DNA from: Pseudomonadota bacterium
Lineage (GTDB): Bacteria > Pseudomonadota > Alphaproteobacteria > Sphingomonadales > Sphingomonadaceae
Assembly (NCBI GenBank): GCA_020160755.1
Contig: JAIUPN010000005.1
Location: 124,001 to 188,000, forward strand
DNA: 64,000 nucleotides
Reading direction: 5' to 3'
Shown here: positions 39,645 to 48,663 of the stretch, in pieces
Numbering within the stretch: position 1 is the stretch's first letter
How the letters are laid out: every line of letters begins with the position of its first letter
Notes under the pieces: model-generated
The model's input: only the letters and a program-made list of their open reading frames with translations
Told to the model about the DNA's origin: nothing
Databases searched by the model: none
Translations under genes and position numbers: made by a program

Positions 39645-39664
39645 GGGATGTACTGGGCCGGTCC

Positions 39665-39740
39665 TTCCTATTTCGTTCCTAGCAAGCGGATTTTTCCTAG
39701 ACAAGTAGGAAAACGAACATCAGATAGGAAATATCCTATC
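39665..39740. promoter_or_regulatory. Repeated TTCCTA/TAGGAA operator region
   Basis: Six half-sites in 76 bases: TTCCTA at 39665 and 39676 (direct, 11 apart); TTTTCCTA (39692-39699) with TAGGAAAA (39706-39713), a perfect 8-base inverted repeat with a 6-base spacer; and GATAGGA (39723-39729) with TCCTATC (39734-39740), a perfect 7-base inverted repeat with a 4-base spacer. The region separates the S24 repressor from the small plus-strand gene and should bind the repressor, the small protein, or both. Confidence 0.65.
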
Positions 39741-39780
39741 GGGTGAGTCGCCCGGTTTCAGCGCGATCAGGGAGGACAAT

Positions 39781-40044
39781 ATGGAGTGCAGCCTGTTGCA
39801 ACGGATCGAGGCCTTTCTGAAGGAATCGGCCATGCCGCCCAGCGTCTTCGGCCGCGCCGCAGCGCGCGACCCGCGGCTTGTCAGCGACCTGCGCGGTGGA
39901 CGCGAGCCGGGGCTTCAGATGATATGTCGTATAGAACATTTCATGAACAAATGGCGCGCCGACCGCCGCGCGGGCCAGGTCGTGCCGCAGGGCGACCGCC
40001 GCTTGCGCGCGCTGCACCGCGTCGATGCAGTGGCGCGGGCATGA
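39781..40044 (+). CDS. Small Cro-like DNA-binding candidate
   Basis: 87 residues with a good ribosome site (GGGAGGA, 5 bases before ATG). LLQRIEAFLKESAMPPSVFG, then RAAARDPRLVSDLRGGREPG, reads as a small helix-turn-helix where the recognition helix is DPRLVSDLRGGR; many Cro-like alphaproteobacterial small proteins share this pattern. Divergent from the S24 repressor across the TTCCTA operator region. Its stop overlaps the next start (ATGA). Function inferred from position and pattern only. Confidence 0.65.
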   Translation: MECSLLQRIEAFLKESAMPPSVFGRAAARDPRLVSDLRGGREPGLQMICRIEHFMNKWRADRRAGQVVPQGDRRLRALHRVDAVARA

Positions 40045-40367
40045 TGCGCTGGTCGCCCGCCGCGCCGCCGCGTCCCGGCTGTCCGCACCGCCGGCTTCGC
40101 CGCCTGCTGCTCCGCGAATTGCCGTCCGGGCTGGCGATGGCCGCCTCGACCTTTCGCCCGTGGGCGAGCGCGAGCTTCGTCGGCGCGCGGCACCTGTTCC
40201 CGTGCACGCTTGCCGCCGGCGACACCGAAATGGTGCGCCGCGCGCTGCACGACCGGCTGGGCGCGACCGAATGGGCGCTGCCCGGGCATATCGTCGCCGA
40301 TGTCGTGGTGGAATGCGGCGCCGGGCCGGACCGGCTGCGGATCGAAATATTGACGGTCGAGGACTAG
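40041..40367 (+). CDS. Hypothetical protein coupled to the Cro-like gene
   Basis: 108 residues, starting at an ATGA overlap. The sequence GLAMAASTFRPWASASFVGA followed by RHLFPCTLAAGD and MVRRALHDRLGATEWALPGH looks like a compact alpha/beta domain. No motif recognised. Coupling implies shared control with the Cro-like gene by the operator region. Confidence 0.65.
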   Translation: MMRWSPAAPPRPGCPHRRLRRLLLRELPSGLAMAASTFRPWASASFVGARHLFPCTLAAGDTEMVRRALHDRLGATEWALPGHIVADVVVECGAGPDRLRIEILTVED

Positions 40368-40377
40368 CCCGCGCGCG

Positions 40378-41208
40378 TTAACCGACCGATTGACGCGTCA
40401 TCCGCTGCAAGGTGCCGAGCGCGGCTTCGAGCGCAAAGTCGACTTCGGGCTCCGATTCGAGGGCATCGCCGCCGGGTACCGGGATGGCCACCTTCGCAAC
40501 CGCATCCTGACGGCGGCGCGAAAGCCCCGCCTCGAACCGCGCGACCATTGCGCCAAGCGACTTGTCGGCCGGATCGGGCAGCGGGGGCGGAGCGGTCATT
40601 TCGGCGGGTTGCAGCCAGGGCGCGTCGCCGTCGAACTCCTCTTCGGGGGCGAGGTCGGCGAGGACGAGTTCACCCGAATCATCGTTACCGGGTTCGTCGA
40701 CGACATGATCGATGGCGCCGGCACCAAGCGGCCCCAGCCCGCCTGCGGGCAGATCGCGGCCGGCGCGGATCGGCGGACGCGGGGGATCGTCGGGATGCAG
40801 ATCGACACGGCGGCGCGTCAGGACCGGTTCGCCATCGCTCGCCTCGTCGGGCGCGCGGCGGAAACGGTTCCGCAGCGAAGACAGTCCCGCCGCTTCGGGT
40901 TTGGCGATCAACAGCGCGACAAGTCCTGCCAGCACCGCGGCGATCGCCGCCATGCCGAATGCCAGCGCCAGCCGTCCGCCATTGCCGATCGGCGGCACGA
41001 ACAGGTCCGAAAGCCGGTCGAGATAGAGGTTCCAGCTGATCCCCGCGACCCACGAAAAGGGCATCACGGCGGCGAAGAGGAAGGTCAGCGCCGCGGCGCC
41101 GATCACCGCCGGAATCGCGGGCTGGAGCGCGCGCAGCAGCGCGGTCGCTATATCCCTGGCCCGGTTCTCGCTGGTCTCTTCCATATCGTCCCAAATCCAT
41201 CGGCCCAT
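40378..41208 (-). CDS. Two-helix membrane protein with acidic cytoplasmic tail
   Basis: 276 residues from ATG 41208 (ATG 41184, MEETSEN, is also possible). Two transmembrane helices near residues 32-55 and 78-103 (AIPAVIGAAALTFLFAAVMP and LAFGMAAIAAVLAGLVALLI), followed by a long polar, Pro- and Asp-rich tail (DDPPRPPIRAG, DEPGNDDSGE). No known domain. It is convergent with 40041-40367 and lies next to the XrtA-associated glycosyltransferase, so it may be part of an envelope function (weak inference). Confidence 0.7.
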   Translation of the reverse strand: MGRWIWDDMEETSENRARDIATALLRALQPAIPAVIGAAALTFLFAAVMPFSWVAGISWNLYLDRLSDLFVPPIGNGGRLALAFGMAAIAAVLAGLVALLIAKPEAAGLSSLRNRFRRAPDEASDGEPVLTRRRVDLHPDDPPRPPIRAGRDLPAGGLGPLGAGAIDHVVDEPGNDDSGELVLADLAPEEEFDGDAPWLQPAEMTAPPPLPDPADKSLGAMVARFEAGLSRRRQDAVAKVAIPVPGGDALESEPEVDFALEAALGTLQRMTRQSVG

Positions 41209-41241
41209 GAGGCCATCTTTCGTCAGATCAGGCGGCGCCCG

Positions 41242-42447
41242 TCAGGCACCGCGCAGCAATCGCTGGTAAACCGGCTCGTAACGTAAAATGTTTGATGACC
41301 AGTTACGATGGGTTTCGACAAAAATACGTGCCGTCCGCCGGCGTTCGGGCCACATTACCCTGTTTTCCAACAGTTTGGCGAGCGCGTCGGCAATCGCGGC
41401 CGGGTCGTCGGGTGCGAACAGCGTGCCCGTCACCCCGTCCTCGATCAGCTCGCGGTGCCCACCGACGCTCGACGCCGCGACGAGCTTGCCCTGCGCCATC
41501 GCCTCGAGCGGTTTCAGCGGCGTGACAAGATCGGTCAGCCGCATCTTCTTGCGCGGATAGGCGAGGATATCGATCAGCGAATAATAGCGCTCGACCTCGG
41601 TGTGCGGCACGCGGCCGACGAAATGGATATGCGCCGCCGCGGGTGACGCCGCGGCCTGCGCCTTCAGCGCCGCCTCCATCGGGCCGCCGCCGACGAGGAG
41701 GAGCCGCGCCCGGGGCTGCACCGCGACGAGCGCAGGCATCGCCGCGATCAGGTCGTCGATCCCCTCATAATCGTAAAAGCTGCCGATATAGCCGATCACC
41801 GCATCGTCTGCGGCGAGCCCCAGCTTTGCGGCGAGCATATCGTCGCGCGGCGGCGGATCGCCGAACAGGTCGAGGTCGACGCCGTTCGGCGACACGGTGA
41901 TCTTATCGGGATCGATGCCGCGCGCGATCAGATCGCCGCGCAGCCCTTCGCAGATCACCGCAACCGCGTCGGCCGATTTGACCGCATGGGTTTCGAGGCT
42001 CCTGGTCAGCCTGTAGCGCAGACTACCCTCGCGCCCGGTGCCGTTGCCGACCGCCGCATCCTCCCAGAAGGCGCGGATCTCGTATATGACCGGAATGCCG
42101 AGCTTCTTGCCGACGCGCAGCGCCGCGAGTCCGTCGAGCACCGGCGAATGCGCGTGCAGCACATCGGGTTTCCACTCTTTCGCCAGCGCCTCGACGCGCT
42201 TTGCCAGCGCACCGATTTCGCGCCATTCGCGGATCGGCGCGCGCGCGGGTGCGATCGGCGGAGTGCGATAAAAGGTCAGTCCGTCGACCGTCTCGCCATC
42301 CGGCCCCGGCTCGGGATGGCGTACCCCGGTAACCCCCGCGACCGCCCAGCCCTTCGCAGCCTGCGCCTTCATCAACGCGCGGGTACGAAAGGTGTAGCCG
42401 CTGTGCGCGGGCAGACTATGATCAAGGACGTGCAATATTCGGGTCAT
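41242..42447 (-). CDS. XrtA/PEP-CTERM-associated glycosyltransferase
   Basis: 401 residues, GT4-type. The N-terminus MTRILHVLDHSLPAHSGYTF is the hallmark of the exosortase A-associated glycosyltransferase group (TIGR04063-like). Further GT4 elements: VSPNGVDLDLFG, VIGYIGSFYDYEGIDDLI and the EX7E region PLEAMAQGKLVAASSVGGHRE is reduced here to KPLEAMAQGKLV and SVGGHREL. It would add a sugar to the exopolysaccharide made by XrtA loci. Divergent from an XrtA-associated ligase 1 gene away; exosortase itself is not in the window. Confidence 0.88.
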   Translation of the reverse strand: MTRILHVLDHSLPAHSGYTFRTRALMKAQAAKGWAVAGVTGVRHPEPGPDGETVDGLTFYRTPPIAPARAPIREWREIGALAKRVEALAKEWKPDVLHAHSPVLDGLAALRVGKKLGIPVIYEIRAFWEDAAVGNGTGREGSLRYRLTRSLETHAVKSADAVAVICEGLRGDLIARGIDPDKITVSPNGVDLDLFGDPPPRDDMLAAKLGLAADDAVIGYIGSFYDYEGIDDLIAAMPALVAVQPRARLLLVGGGPMEAALKAQAAASPAAAHIHFVGRVPHTEVERYYSLIDILAYPRKKMRLTDLVTPLKPLEAMAQGKLVAASSVGGHRELIEDGVTGTLFAPDDPAAIADALAKLLENRVMWPERRRTARIFVETHRNWSSNILRYEPVYQRLLRGA

Positions 42448-42513
42448 CGTGCTGGTCTTTCGCAGACAAGGCTTAACGCGGCGTCAACCCAGATAGACTA
42501 GGCAAAGCCTTCT

Positions 42514-42678
42514 ATGGTCGACAATTTTTCCATTGGCCTAACGCACGTCTTGATGGCGATTGCACTCTGGCGCCTGCTCCATCGCGACGATCTCGACCGC
42601 GAGGTCAGCCCGCGCCTGTTGTGGCAGCAACGCCGCGATGCCGAACGTGCCGAAGCGGATGCCCACCCCGATGCGTGA
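42514..42678 (+). CDS. Small 54-residue protein upstream of the O-glycosylation ligase
   Basis: ATG 42514 to TGA 42678, 54 codons. The N-terminal half is hydrophobic (FSIGLTHVLMAIALWRLL) and could be one transmembrane helix, followed by a charged tail (RDDLDREVSPRLLWQQRRDA). It overlaps the ligase start by 8 bases. No strong ribosome site. The amphipathic order of helix then charged tail is unlikely by chance in this GC-rich frame, so it may be a small subunit or chaperone of the ligase (inference). Confidence 0.5.
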   Translation: MVDNFSIGLTHVLMAIALWRLLHRDDLDREVSPRLLWQQRRDAERAEADAHPDA

Positions 42679-44053
42679 CCTCGCGTTCGTTGCCTTTCTC
42701 TTTGCCTTCATCGGGGTCGGCTTCAGGAAGCCGTTCCTCTTCATACTGTGCTTTTGCTACATCGACATCGTCGCACCGCAGCGCCTCAGCTATTTTCTGA
42801 TCAACTCGATCCCGATCTCGCTGATCGTCTTCGGCCTCGCGATCGTCGGCTGGCTCGCGGTCGACGACAAGCGCGACACACGGTGGTCGGGGCGGCAATT
42901 CCTGCTGGTGGCGCTCCTTTTCTATTGCTGGATGACGACGATCAACGCCGACTTTCCGGTCGAGGCCGCCGACAAATGGAGCTGGGTGTGGAAAGCGCTC
43001 GTCTGGGCGATCTTCCTGCCGCTTACCTTGCGGACGAAGCTGCGCATCGAATCGCTGGTCCTCTTCATGCTGCTCTCGGCGGCGGCGATCGCGATCGCGG
43101 GCGGGATCAAGACCGCGGCGGGCGGCGGCGGCTATGGTACGTTGCAATTGCTGCTCAACGAAAATTACGGCCTCTACGAAGGGTCGATCATGTCCGCGGT
43201 CGGGGTTTCGATCATCCCGCTGATTCTCTGGTACCGTAGGCATGGCACGATCTTCCCGCCCGACTGGCGCGTCTCGACCTTCTGCTTCGCGCTCGTCTTC
43301 GCATGCGCCCTGCTGCCGATCGGCACGCAGGCGCGCACCGGACTCGTCTGCCTTGTCATCCTCGCCGTCATGTCGCTGCGCGCGGTAAAGCACCGCTTCC
43401 TCTATATTGCGGGCGCGGGGCTGCTCGCGATCGCGGCGATTCCCTTCCTGCCGCAAAGCTATACCGAACGGATGGAGACGATCCGCGATCACAAATCCGA
43501 CCAGTCGGCCTCGACGCGCGTCGCGGTGTGGGCGTGGACGTGGGACTATGCGAAGGAAAACCCGTTCGGCGGCGGCTTCGAAGCCTATATCCAGAATCAT
43601 GTCCGCGTCGAAAAGGCGGCCAGCGCCTATGACCCGAACGCGCCGCAAAATGCGCAGGCGACAGTCTATGAAGAACGCTCGCGCGCCTATCATTCGAGCT
43701 ATTTCGAGATGCTGGGCGAGCAGGGCTATCCGGGGCTCGCGCTCTGGCTGCTGATCCACGCTATCAGCCTCGTCCGCATGGAGCAGCTCCGGCGGCGCTA
43801 CCTCAAGACGCGGCGCGCCGAGGAACAATGGATCGCGCCGCTGGCTACCGCCCTCCAGCACGGCCATGTCACCTATATGGTCGGATCGTTGTTCGTGGGC
43901 ATCGCGTTCCAGCCCTTCATCTACATGATGCTGGCGCTCGAAATGGGGCTGTCGACCTATGTCCGGCGCCGCGAGCAGGAATCGGGATGGCGCCCGCTGA
44001 CCGCGCGCCCGGCACAGGTCCCGGCGCGTCATCCGGTGACGAACCCCGGCTGA
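42671..44053 (+). CDS. XrtA-associated O-glycosylation ligase / Wzy-like membrane protein
   Basis: 460 residues with about 10 transmembrane helices. MRDLAFVAFLFAFIGVGFRK and the central RTGLVCLVILA and FGGGFEAYIQN resemble the putative O-glycosylation ligase of exosortase A systems (TIGR03097) and the O-antigen ligase/polymerase superfamily. Start ATG 42671. It overlaps the short upstream gene. It would polymerise or transfer an exopolysaccharide at the periplasmic face. Part of a divergent pair with the XrtA-associated glycosyltransferase. Confidence 0.85.
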   Translation: MRDLAFVAFLFAFIGVGFRKPFLFILCFCYIDIVAPQRLSYFLINSIPISLIVFGLAIVGWLAVDDKRDTRWSGRQFLLVALLFYCWMTTINADFPVEAADKWSWVWKALVWAIFLPLTLRTKLRIESLVLFMLLSAAAIAIAGGIKTAAGGGGYGTLQLLLNENYGLYEGSIMSAVGVSIIPLILWYRRHGTIFPPDWRVSTFCFALVFACALLPIGTQARTGLVCLVILAVMSLRAVKHRFLYIAGAGLLAIAAIPFLPQSYTERMETIRDHKSDQSASTRVAVWAWTWDYAKENPFGGGFEAYIQNHVRVEKAASAYDPNAPQNAQATVYEERSRAYHSSYFEMLGEQGYPGLALWLLIHAISLVRMEQLRRRYLKTRRAEEQWIAPLATALQHGHVTYMVGSLFVGIAFQPFIYMMLALEMGLSTYVRRREQESGWRPLTARPAQVPARHPVTNPG

Positions 44054-44142
44054 CGCCGGAACCAACAGCCGCGCCGGCGCGCTATGAAGCCATGCGCCAT
44101 CTTTCGCGTTACGAACGCGAATTTTTGACCTATCTGGAGTGA
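43987..44142 (+). CDS. Possible 51-residue protein after the ligase (tentative)
   Basis: ATG 43987 to TGA 44142. The first 22 residues lie in another frame inside the ligase gene; the tail RYEAMRHLSRYEREFLTYLE is outside it and is aromatic/charged in a way that looks like real protein. Could instead be a chance open frame in the 146-base gap before mscS. Confidence 0.25.
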   Translation: MAPADRAPGTGPGASSGDEPRLTPEPTAAPARYEAMRHLSRYEREFLTYLE

Positions 44143-44199
44143 GCGCCCGCAGCCGCGGTGCTGCTCCAATCCGCCTGATCCGATTCAAGAGGACCCGAC

Positions 44200-45405
44200 G
44201 TGACTTTCTCCCTGCTTGCCGCCGCGACGTCCGCCGCCCCGAAAGCCGCGCCCGCGCGCGCCGCTGCGACCAACCCGCTCGACGATCTCCAGCGCTGGTG
44301 GGACGCGAGTGTCGCGTGGGTGGACAGCCACTGGCTGCAGATCGGCATCGCGATCGGCGTCGGCCTGATCATCTATTTCCTGCTGTCGATGGTCCGCACC
44401 TTCGCGCTCAAACATGCCCAGCGCGCCGAGGGCGAGATGACGCTGACGCATATCGCCGGGCGGGTCATCCACAAGACGCGATCCGGCGTGCTCGCGATCA
44501 TCGCGATCCGCATGGTCGCGGGCTATGCCCAGCCGCCCGCAATCATCATGCAGGTGATCCAGTTTGTCTTCACCGTCGCGGTGGTGCTCCAGGTCGCGAT
44601 CTGGGCACGCGAGATCGTACTCGGACTGATCCAGCGCCGCGCCGCCGAAGGCAATAACGAAACGCTCAGCAATGCGATGGGCATCATCCGCCTGCTCATC
44701 AGCGTCGCCTTGTTCGCGATCGCGGCGATCGTCATCCTCGACAATATGGGGGTCAATGTCACCGGCCTGATCGCCGGTCTCGGCATCGGCGGCATCGCGA
44801 TCGGCCTCGCCGCACAGGGCATTTTCTCCGACCTCTTCGCCTCGCTGTCGATCATCTTCGACCGTCCGTTCCGCGTCGGCGAGACGATCAAATATGACAT
44901 GAGCACCGCAACGGTCGAGCGCATCGGACTGAAAAGCACGCGGCTCCGCTCGCTGAACGGCGAATTGCTGGTGATCTCGAACACCAATTTGCTGAGCAAG
45001 GAAATCACCAATTTCGCGCATCTCCACCGCCGCCGGATCACCTTCAAAATCGGCGTGATCTACCAGACGACCCCCGAGATGCTACGCGACCTTCCCGCAC
45101 TGCTCGAGGAACAGGTCGTTGCGGGGGGGCAGGAATTTATCCGTTCGAGCTTTACGGCCTTCGGTCCGTCGAGCCTCGATTTCGAGCTGCTGTTCGACGT
45201 CTTCAGCGACGATTTCGACGTCGTCGCCGCGGCGCGCACCGATATCGCCATCCGCCTGTTCGAAGCGATGGCGAAGGCCGGGTACGAGTTCGCCTATCCG
45301 ACCCAGACCACCTTTACAGCGGCGCCCGACGGGACGATGGTCATGCCCTATTCCGAGTCCCCGAAACCCAGAGGGGGCGCGGCAAAGGCAGCCAGGCCCG
45401 GCTGA
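44200..45405 (+). CDS. MscS-family mechanosensitive channel
   Basis: 401 residues, GTG start after AAGAGGA. Four to five N-terminal helices; the pore helix and following linker include VTGLIAGLGIGGIAIGLAAQ with the glycine/alanine packing of MscS TM3, and FRVGETIKY with VERIGLKSTRLRSLNGELLV-type beta domain (VERIGLKSTRLRSLNGELL). Alternatively a homologue of the YbdG/YnaI class, given the N-terminal extra helices. Releases solutes on hypo-osmotic shock. Monocistronic. Confidence 0.93.
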   Translation: MTFSLLAAATSAAPKAAPARAAATNPLDDLQRWWDASVAWVDSHWLQIGIAIGVGLIIYFLLSMVRTFALKHAQRAEGEMTLTHIAGRVIHKTRSGVLAIIAIRMVAGYAQPPAIIMQVIQFVFTVAVVLQVAIWAREIVLGLIQRRAAEGNNETLSNAMGIIRLLISVALFAIAAIVILDNMGVNVTGLIAGLGIGGIAIGLAAQGIFSDLFASLSIIFDRPFRVGETIKYDMSTATVERIGLKSTRLRSLNGELLVISNTNLLSKEITNFAHLHRRRITFKIGVIYQTTPEMLRDLPALLEEQVVAGGQEFIRSSFTAFGPSSLDFELLFDVFSDDFDVVAAARTDIAIRLFEAMAKAGYEFAYPTQTTFTAAPDGTMVMPYSESPKPRGGAAKAARPG

Positions 45406-45498
45406 CGCTACGGCGCCGCGGCTGCGGGGCTTGGCCCTTGTGCAACGCGCCGGGAGAGGCCTAGAACGCGCCCCGAACCACCATATAGGGGATGATTT

Positions 45499-45957
45499 AT
45501 GGCCACCACCACGCCGCAGGAACTGCAGACCAGGGTCGGGCAGAATATCGGCACGTCCGAATGGGTGCTCGTCGATCAGGACATGATCAACAAATTCGCC
45601 GACGCGACGGGCGATCACCAGTTCATTCATATCGACGAGGAGAAGGCGAAGCTGACGCCCTTCGGCGGCACGATCGCACACGGCTTTCTCACCCTCTCGC
45701 TGATCCCGATGCTCGGCGCAAAGACCGAAGCGCCGAAGATCGAGGGCATCAAGATGGGCGTCAACTACGGCGGCAACAAGGTCCGCTTCCTCGCCCCCGT
45801 CCGTTCGGGCAAGCGCGTGCGCAGCCATGTGAAGCTGCTCGAACTCGAGGAAAAGCGCCCCGGCCAGTGGCAACAGACCAACGAAATCACTGTCGAGATC
45901 GAGGGCGAGGAAAAGCCCGCGCTGATCGCCGAGTGGATTACGCAATTCTTCGTCTGA
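45499..45957 (+). CDS. MaoC-family (R)-specific enoyl-CoA hydratase-like protein
   Basis: 152 residues. The hydratase-2 motif is seen: FADATGDHQFIHIDEEKA with the catalytic Asp/His, and GGTIAHGFLTLSLIP. Hotdog fold, acts on enoyl-CoA of (R)-3-hydroxyacyl stereochemistry, or on related thioesters. Followed 64 bases later by thiolase, so the genes fit a short acyl-CoA pathway. It could also feed PHA metabolism together with the PHA depolymerase at 51753 (inference). Confidence 0.9.
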   Translation: MATTTPQELQTRVGQNIGTSEWVLVDQDMINKFADATGDHQFIHIDEEKAKLTPFGGTIAHGFLTLSLIPMLGAKTEAPKIEGIKMGVNYGGNKVRFLAPVRSGKRVRSHVKLLELEEKRPGQWQQTNEITVEIEGEEKPALIAEWITQFFV

Positions 45958-46021
45958 ACAGGATTTGACCGGCAGACCTCCCCCGAAAAGATAACCGGAA
46001 CCAACAAGAAGGACCCCAATC

Positions 46022-47203
<1,182 letters not shown>

Positions 47204-47204
47204 T

Positions 47205-47789
47205 TTGCGCCTGAACGCTCCGCGTATCGAGCCGGTCGACTTGGGCCGGCTCGATGCCGACCAGCGCGCCGCGCTCGAACCCTTCCTTGCCTCCGACGGG
47301 GGCAAGGTCGGGGGCGGCAAGATCCTCAACATCTTCCGCACGCTTGCCCATGCGCCCAAGGCGCTCACCGCCTTCCTCGGCTGGGGCAATTATATCCTGT
47401 CGAAGCGGAACGCACTTTCGCCTCGCGACCGCGAACTCGTCATCCTGCGCACCGGCTACAACTGCCGATCGGGCTATGAATGGACGCAGCACAAGCGCAT
47501 CGGGCTCGACTGCGGGCTGACCGAAGACGAGATCGCGCGCATCAAGGCCGGCCCCGACGCGAACGGCTGGAACGACCTAGACCGCGCGATGCTGCGCGCG
47601 ACCGACGAGCTCACCGCCAATCATTTTGTCACCGACGCCAGCTGGGCCGCGCTCGCGCCGCTCGGCGACAAGGGCCGCATGGACCTCGTCATGACGGTCG
47701 GTCAGTACACGCAGGTTTCGATGATTTTGAACAGCTTCGGCATTCAGGTCGAGGACGGCTGGACCGTCGACCCCGACCTCAGGGCCTGA
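47205..47789 (+). CDS. Carboxymuconolactone decarboxylase-like (AhpD-fold) protein
   Basis: 194 residues. The start is TTG 47205 (MRLNAPRIEPV), two bases after the thiolase stop, with GAGG 9-10 bases upstream; no ATG gives full length. Helical AhpD-fold text: RELVILRTGYNCRSGYEWTQ and HKRIGLDCGLTEDEIARI. The CxxC pair of AhpD is reduced to a single Cys in NCRSGYEW, so peroxidase chemistry is doubtful. Often found beside acyl-CoA or ring-cleavage genes. Function uncertain. Confidence 0.8.
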   Translation: MRLNAPRIEPVDLGRLDADQRAALEPFLASDGGKVGGGKILNIFRTLAHAPKALTAFLGWGNYILSKRNALSPRDRELVILRTGYNCRSGYEWTQHKRIGLDCGLTEDEIARIKAGPDANGWNDLDRAMLRATDELTANHFVTDASWAALAPLGDKGRMDLVMTVGQYTQVSMILNSFGIQVEDGWTVDPDLRA

Positions 47790-47808
47790 TCGGATTGGGA
47801 GAATGAAG

Positions 47809-48099
47809 ATGAGTGCCATCGGTGTGATCGCCACGCTGCGCGTGCAACCCGGCAAGGAAGCCGAATTCGAAGGCGTGTTCGCCGAACTCGCGCCCGCGGT
47901 CGCCGCGAACGAGCCGGGCAACAGCTATTATCGCCTGTTCCGCACCGCCGAGGCCGGCGTCTATAAGGTGCTTGAATGCTACGACGACGACACGGCGGTC
48001 GAGGCGCACCGCGCATCGGACCATTTCCGTACCCTCGGCGCGAAACTCGGCCCCTGCCTCGCCGGCGCCCCCGAAATCGAGCGCCTGCCCGCGGTTTGA
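47809..48099 (+). CDS. ABM-family (antibiotic-biosynthesis monooxygenase-like) small protein
   Basis: 96 residues. Dimeric ferredoxin-like ABM domain: GVIATLRVQPGKEAEFEGVF, ANEPGNSYYRLFRTAE and AHRASDHFRTLG. Quinol monooxygenase-type proteins of this size include YgiN. The start at 47809 has GGGAGA at proper spacing; the ATG two codons earlier at 47803 is too close to it. Likely last gene of the MaoC-thiolase run. Confidence 0.82.
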   Translation: MSAIGVIATLRVQPGKEAEFEGVFAELAPAVAANEPGNSYYRLFRTAEAGVYKVLECYDDDTAVEAHRASDHFRTLGAKLGPCLAGAPEIERLPAV

Positions 48100-48106
48100 T
48101 TGCCGC

Positions 48107-48577
48107 CTAGCCGATCTCGGCAATCTCTTTCGCCCGGTCGCCGAGCACATAGCGCGGCCCCGCCCCGCGCTGCGCCGCTTTGTCGTCGCGGTTATAGAGC
48201 CCGCATTTCTTCAAGGACAGGCAGCCACAGCCGATACAATCGCCGAGCAGCTCGCGCGTCCGCTGAAGCGCCGCGATCTGCGCGTCGATCCGGGCGCGAA
48301 GCCCGGTGCTGATCCGCGTCCAGTCGGCGCCGTTGGGCGTCCGCCCCGCGGGAAGCCGCGTCAGTTCGGCGGCGATCTCCTCCAGACTCAATCCCAGTTG
48401 CTGCGCGATCAGGATGAAGGAGACGCGGCGGATATCGGCACGCAGGAAGCGCCGCTGCCCGCCCCCGGTGCGCAGCGCCTCGATCAGCCCCTTCGCTTCG
48501 TAAAAGCGGATCGCCGACACCGCGACGCCGGTGCGCGCGGCAAGCTCGCCGATGGCGATCAGGTCGGTCCGATGCAT
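48107..48577 (-). CDS. soxR: Redox-sensing MerR-family activator SoxR
   Basis: 156 residues. MerR winged helix IAIGELAARTGVAVSAIRFY at the N-terminus, coiled-coil dimer helix, and the [2Fe-2S] signature CIGCGCLSLKKC (Cys114, Cys117, Cys119, Cys125; CX2CXCX5C). Senses redox-cycling compounds or superoxide. Start MHRTDLIA at 48577. It is divergent from a VOC gene whose promoter carries a SoxR-type box; no soxS is expected outside enterics. The stop lies 8 bases from the convergent ABM gene. Confidence 0.95.
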   Translation of the reverse strand: MHRTDLIAIGELAARTGVAVSAIRFYEAKGLIEALRTGGGQRRFLRADIRRVSFILIAQQLGLSLEEIAAELTRLPAGRTPNGADWTRISTGLRARIDAQIAALQRTRELLGDCIGCGCLSLKKCGLYNRDDKAAQRGAGPRYVLGDRAKEIAEIG

Positions 48578-48600
48578 CGCGGCTGCTCCTCGTTTTTCGC

Positions 48601-48631
48601 TTGATCTAAACCTGACTTGAGCTTTCATAAG
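48601..48631 (+). promoter_or_regulatory. SoxR-type promoter of the VOC gene
   Basis: TTGATC (48601-48606) as -35, a 19-base spacer and CATAAG (48626-48631) as -10: the overlong spacing typical of MerR-family targets. Within it, 48605-48622 matches 13 of 18 positions of the SoxR box CCTCAAGTTARCTTGAGG, with the right half ACTTGAG intact. Confidence 0.65.
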
Positions 48632-48663
48632 CCGCGCGTCAACGCGAATCAGGAGAAGACAAG

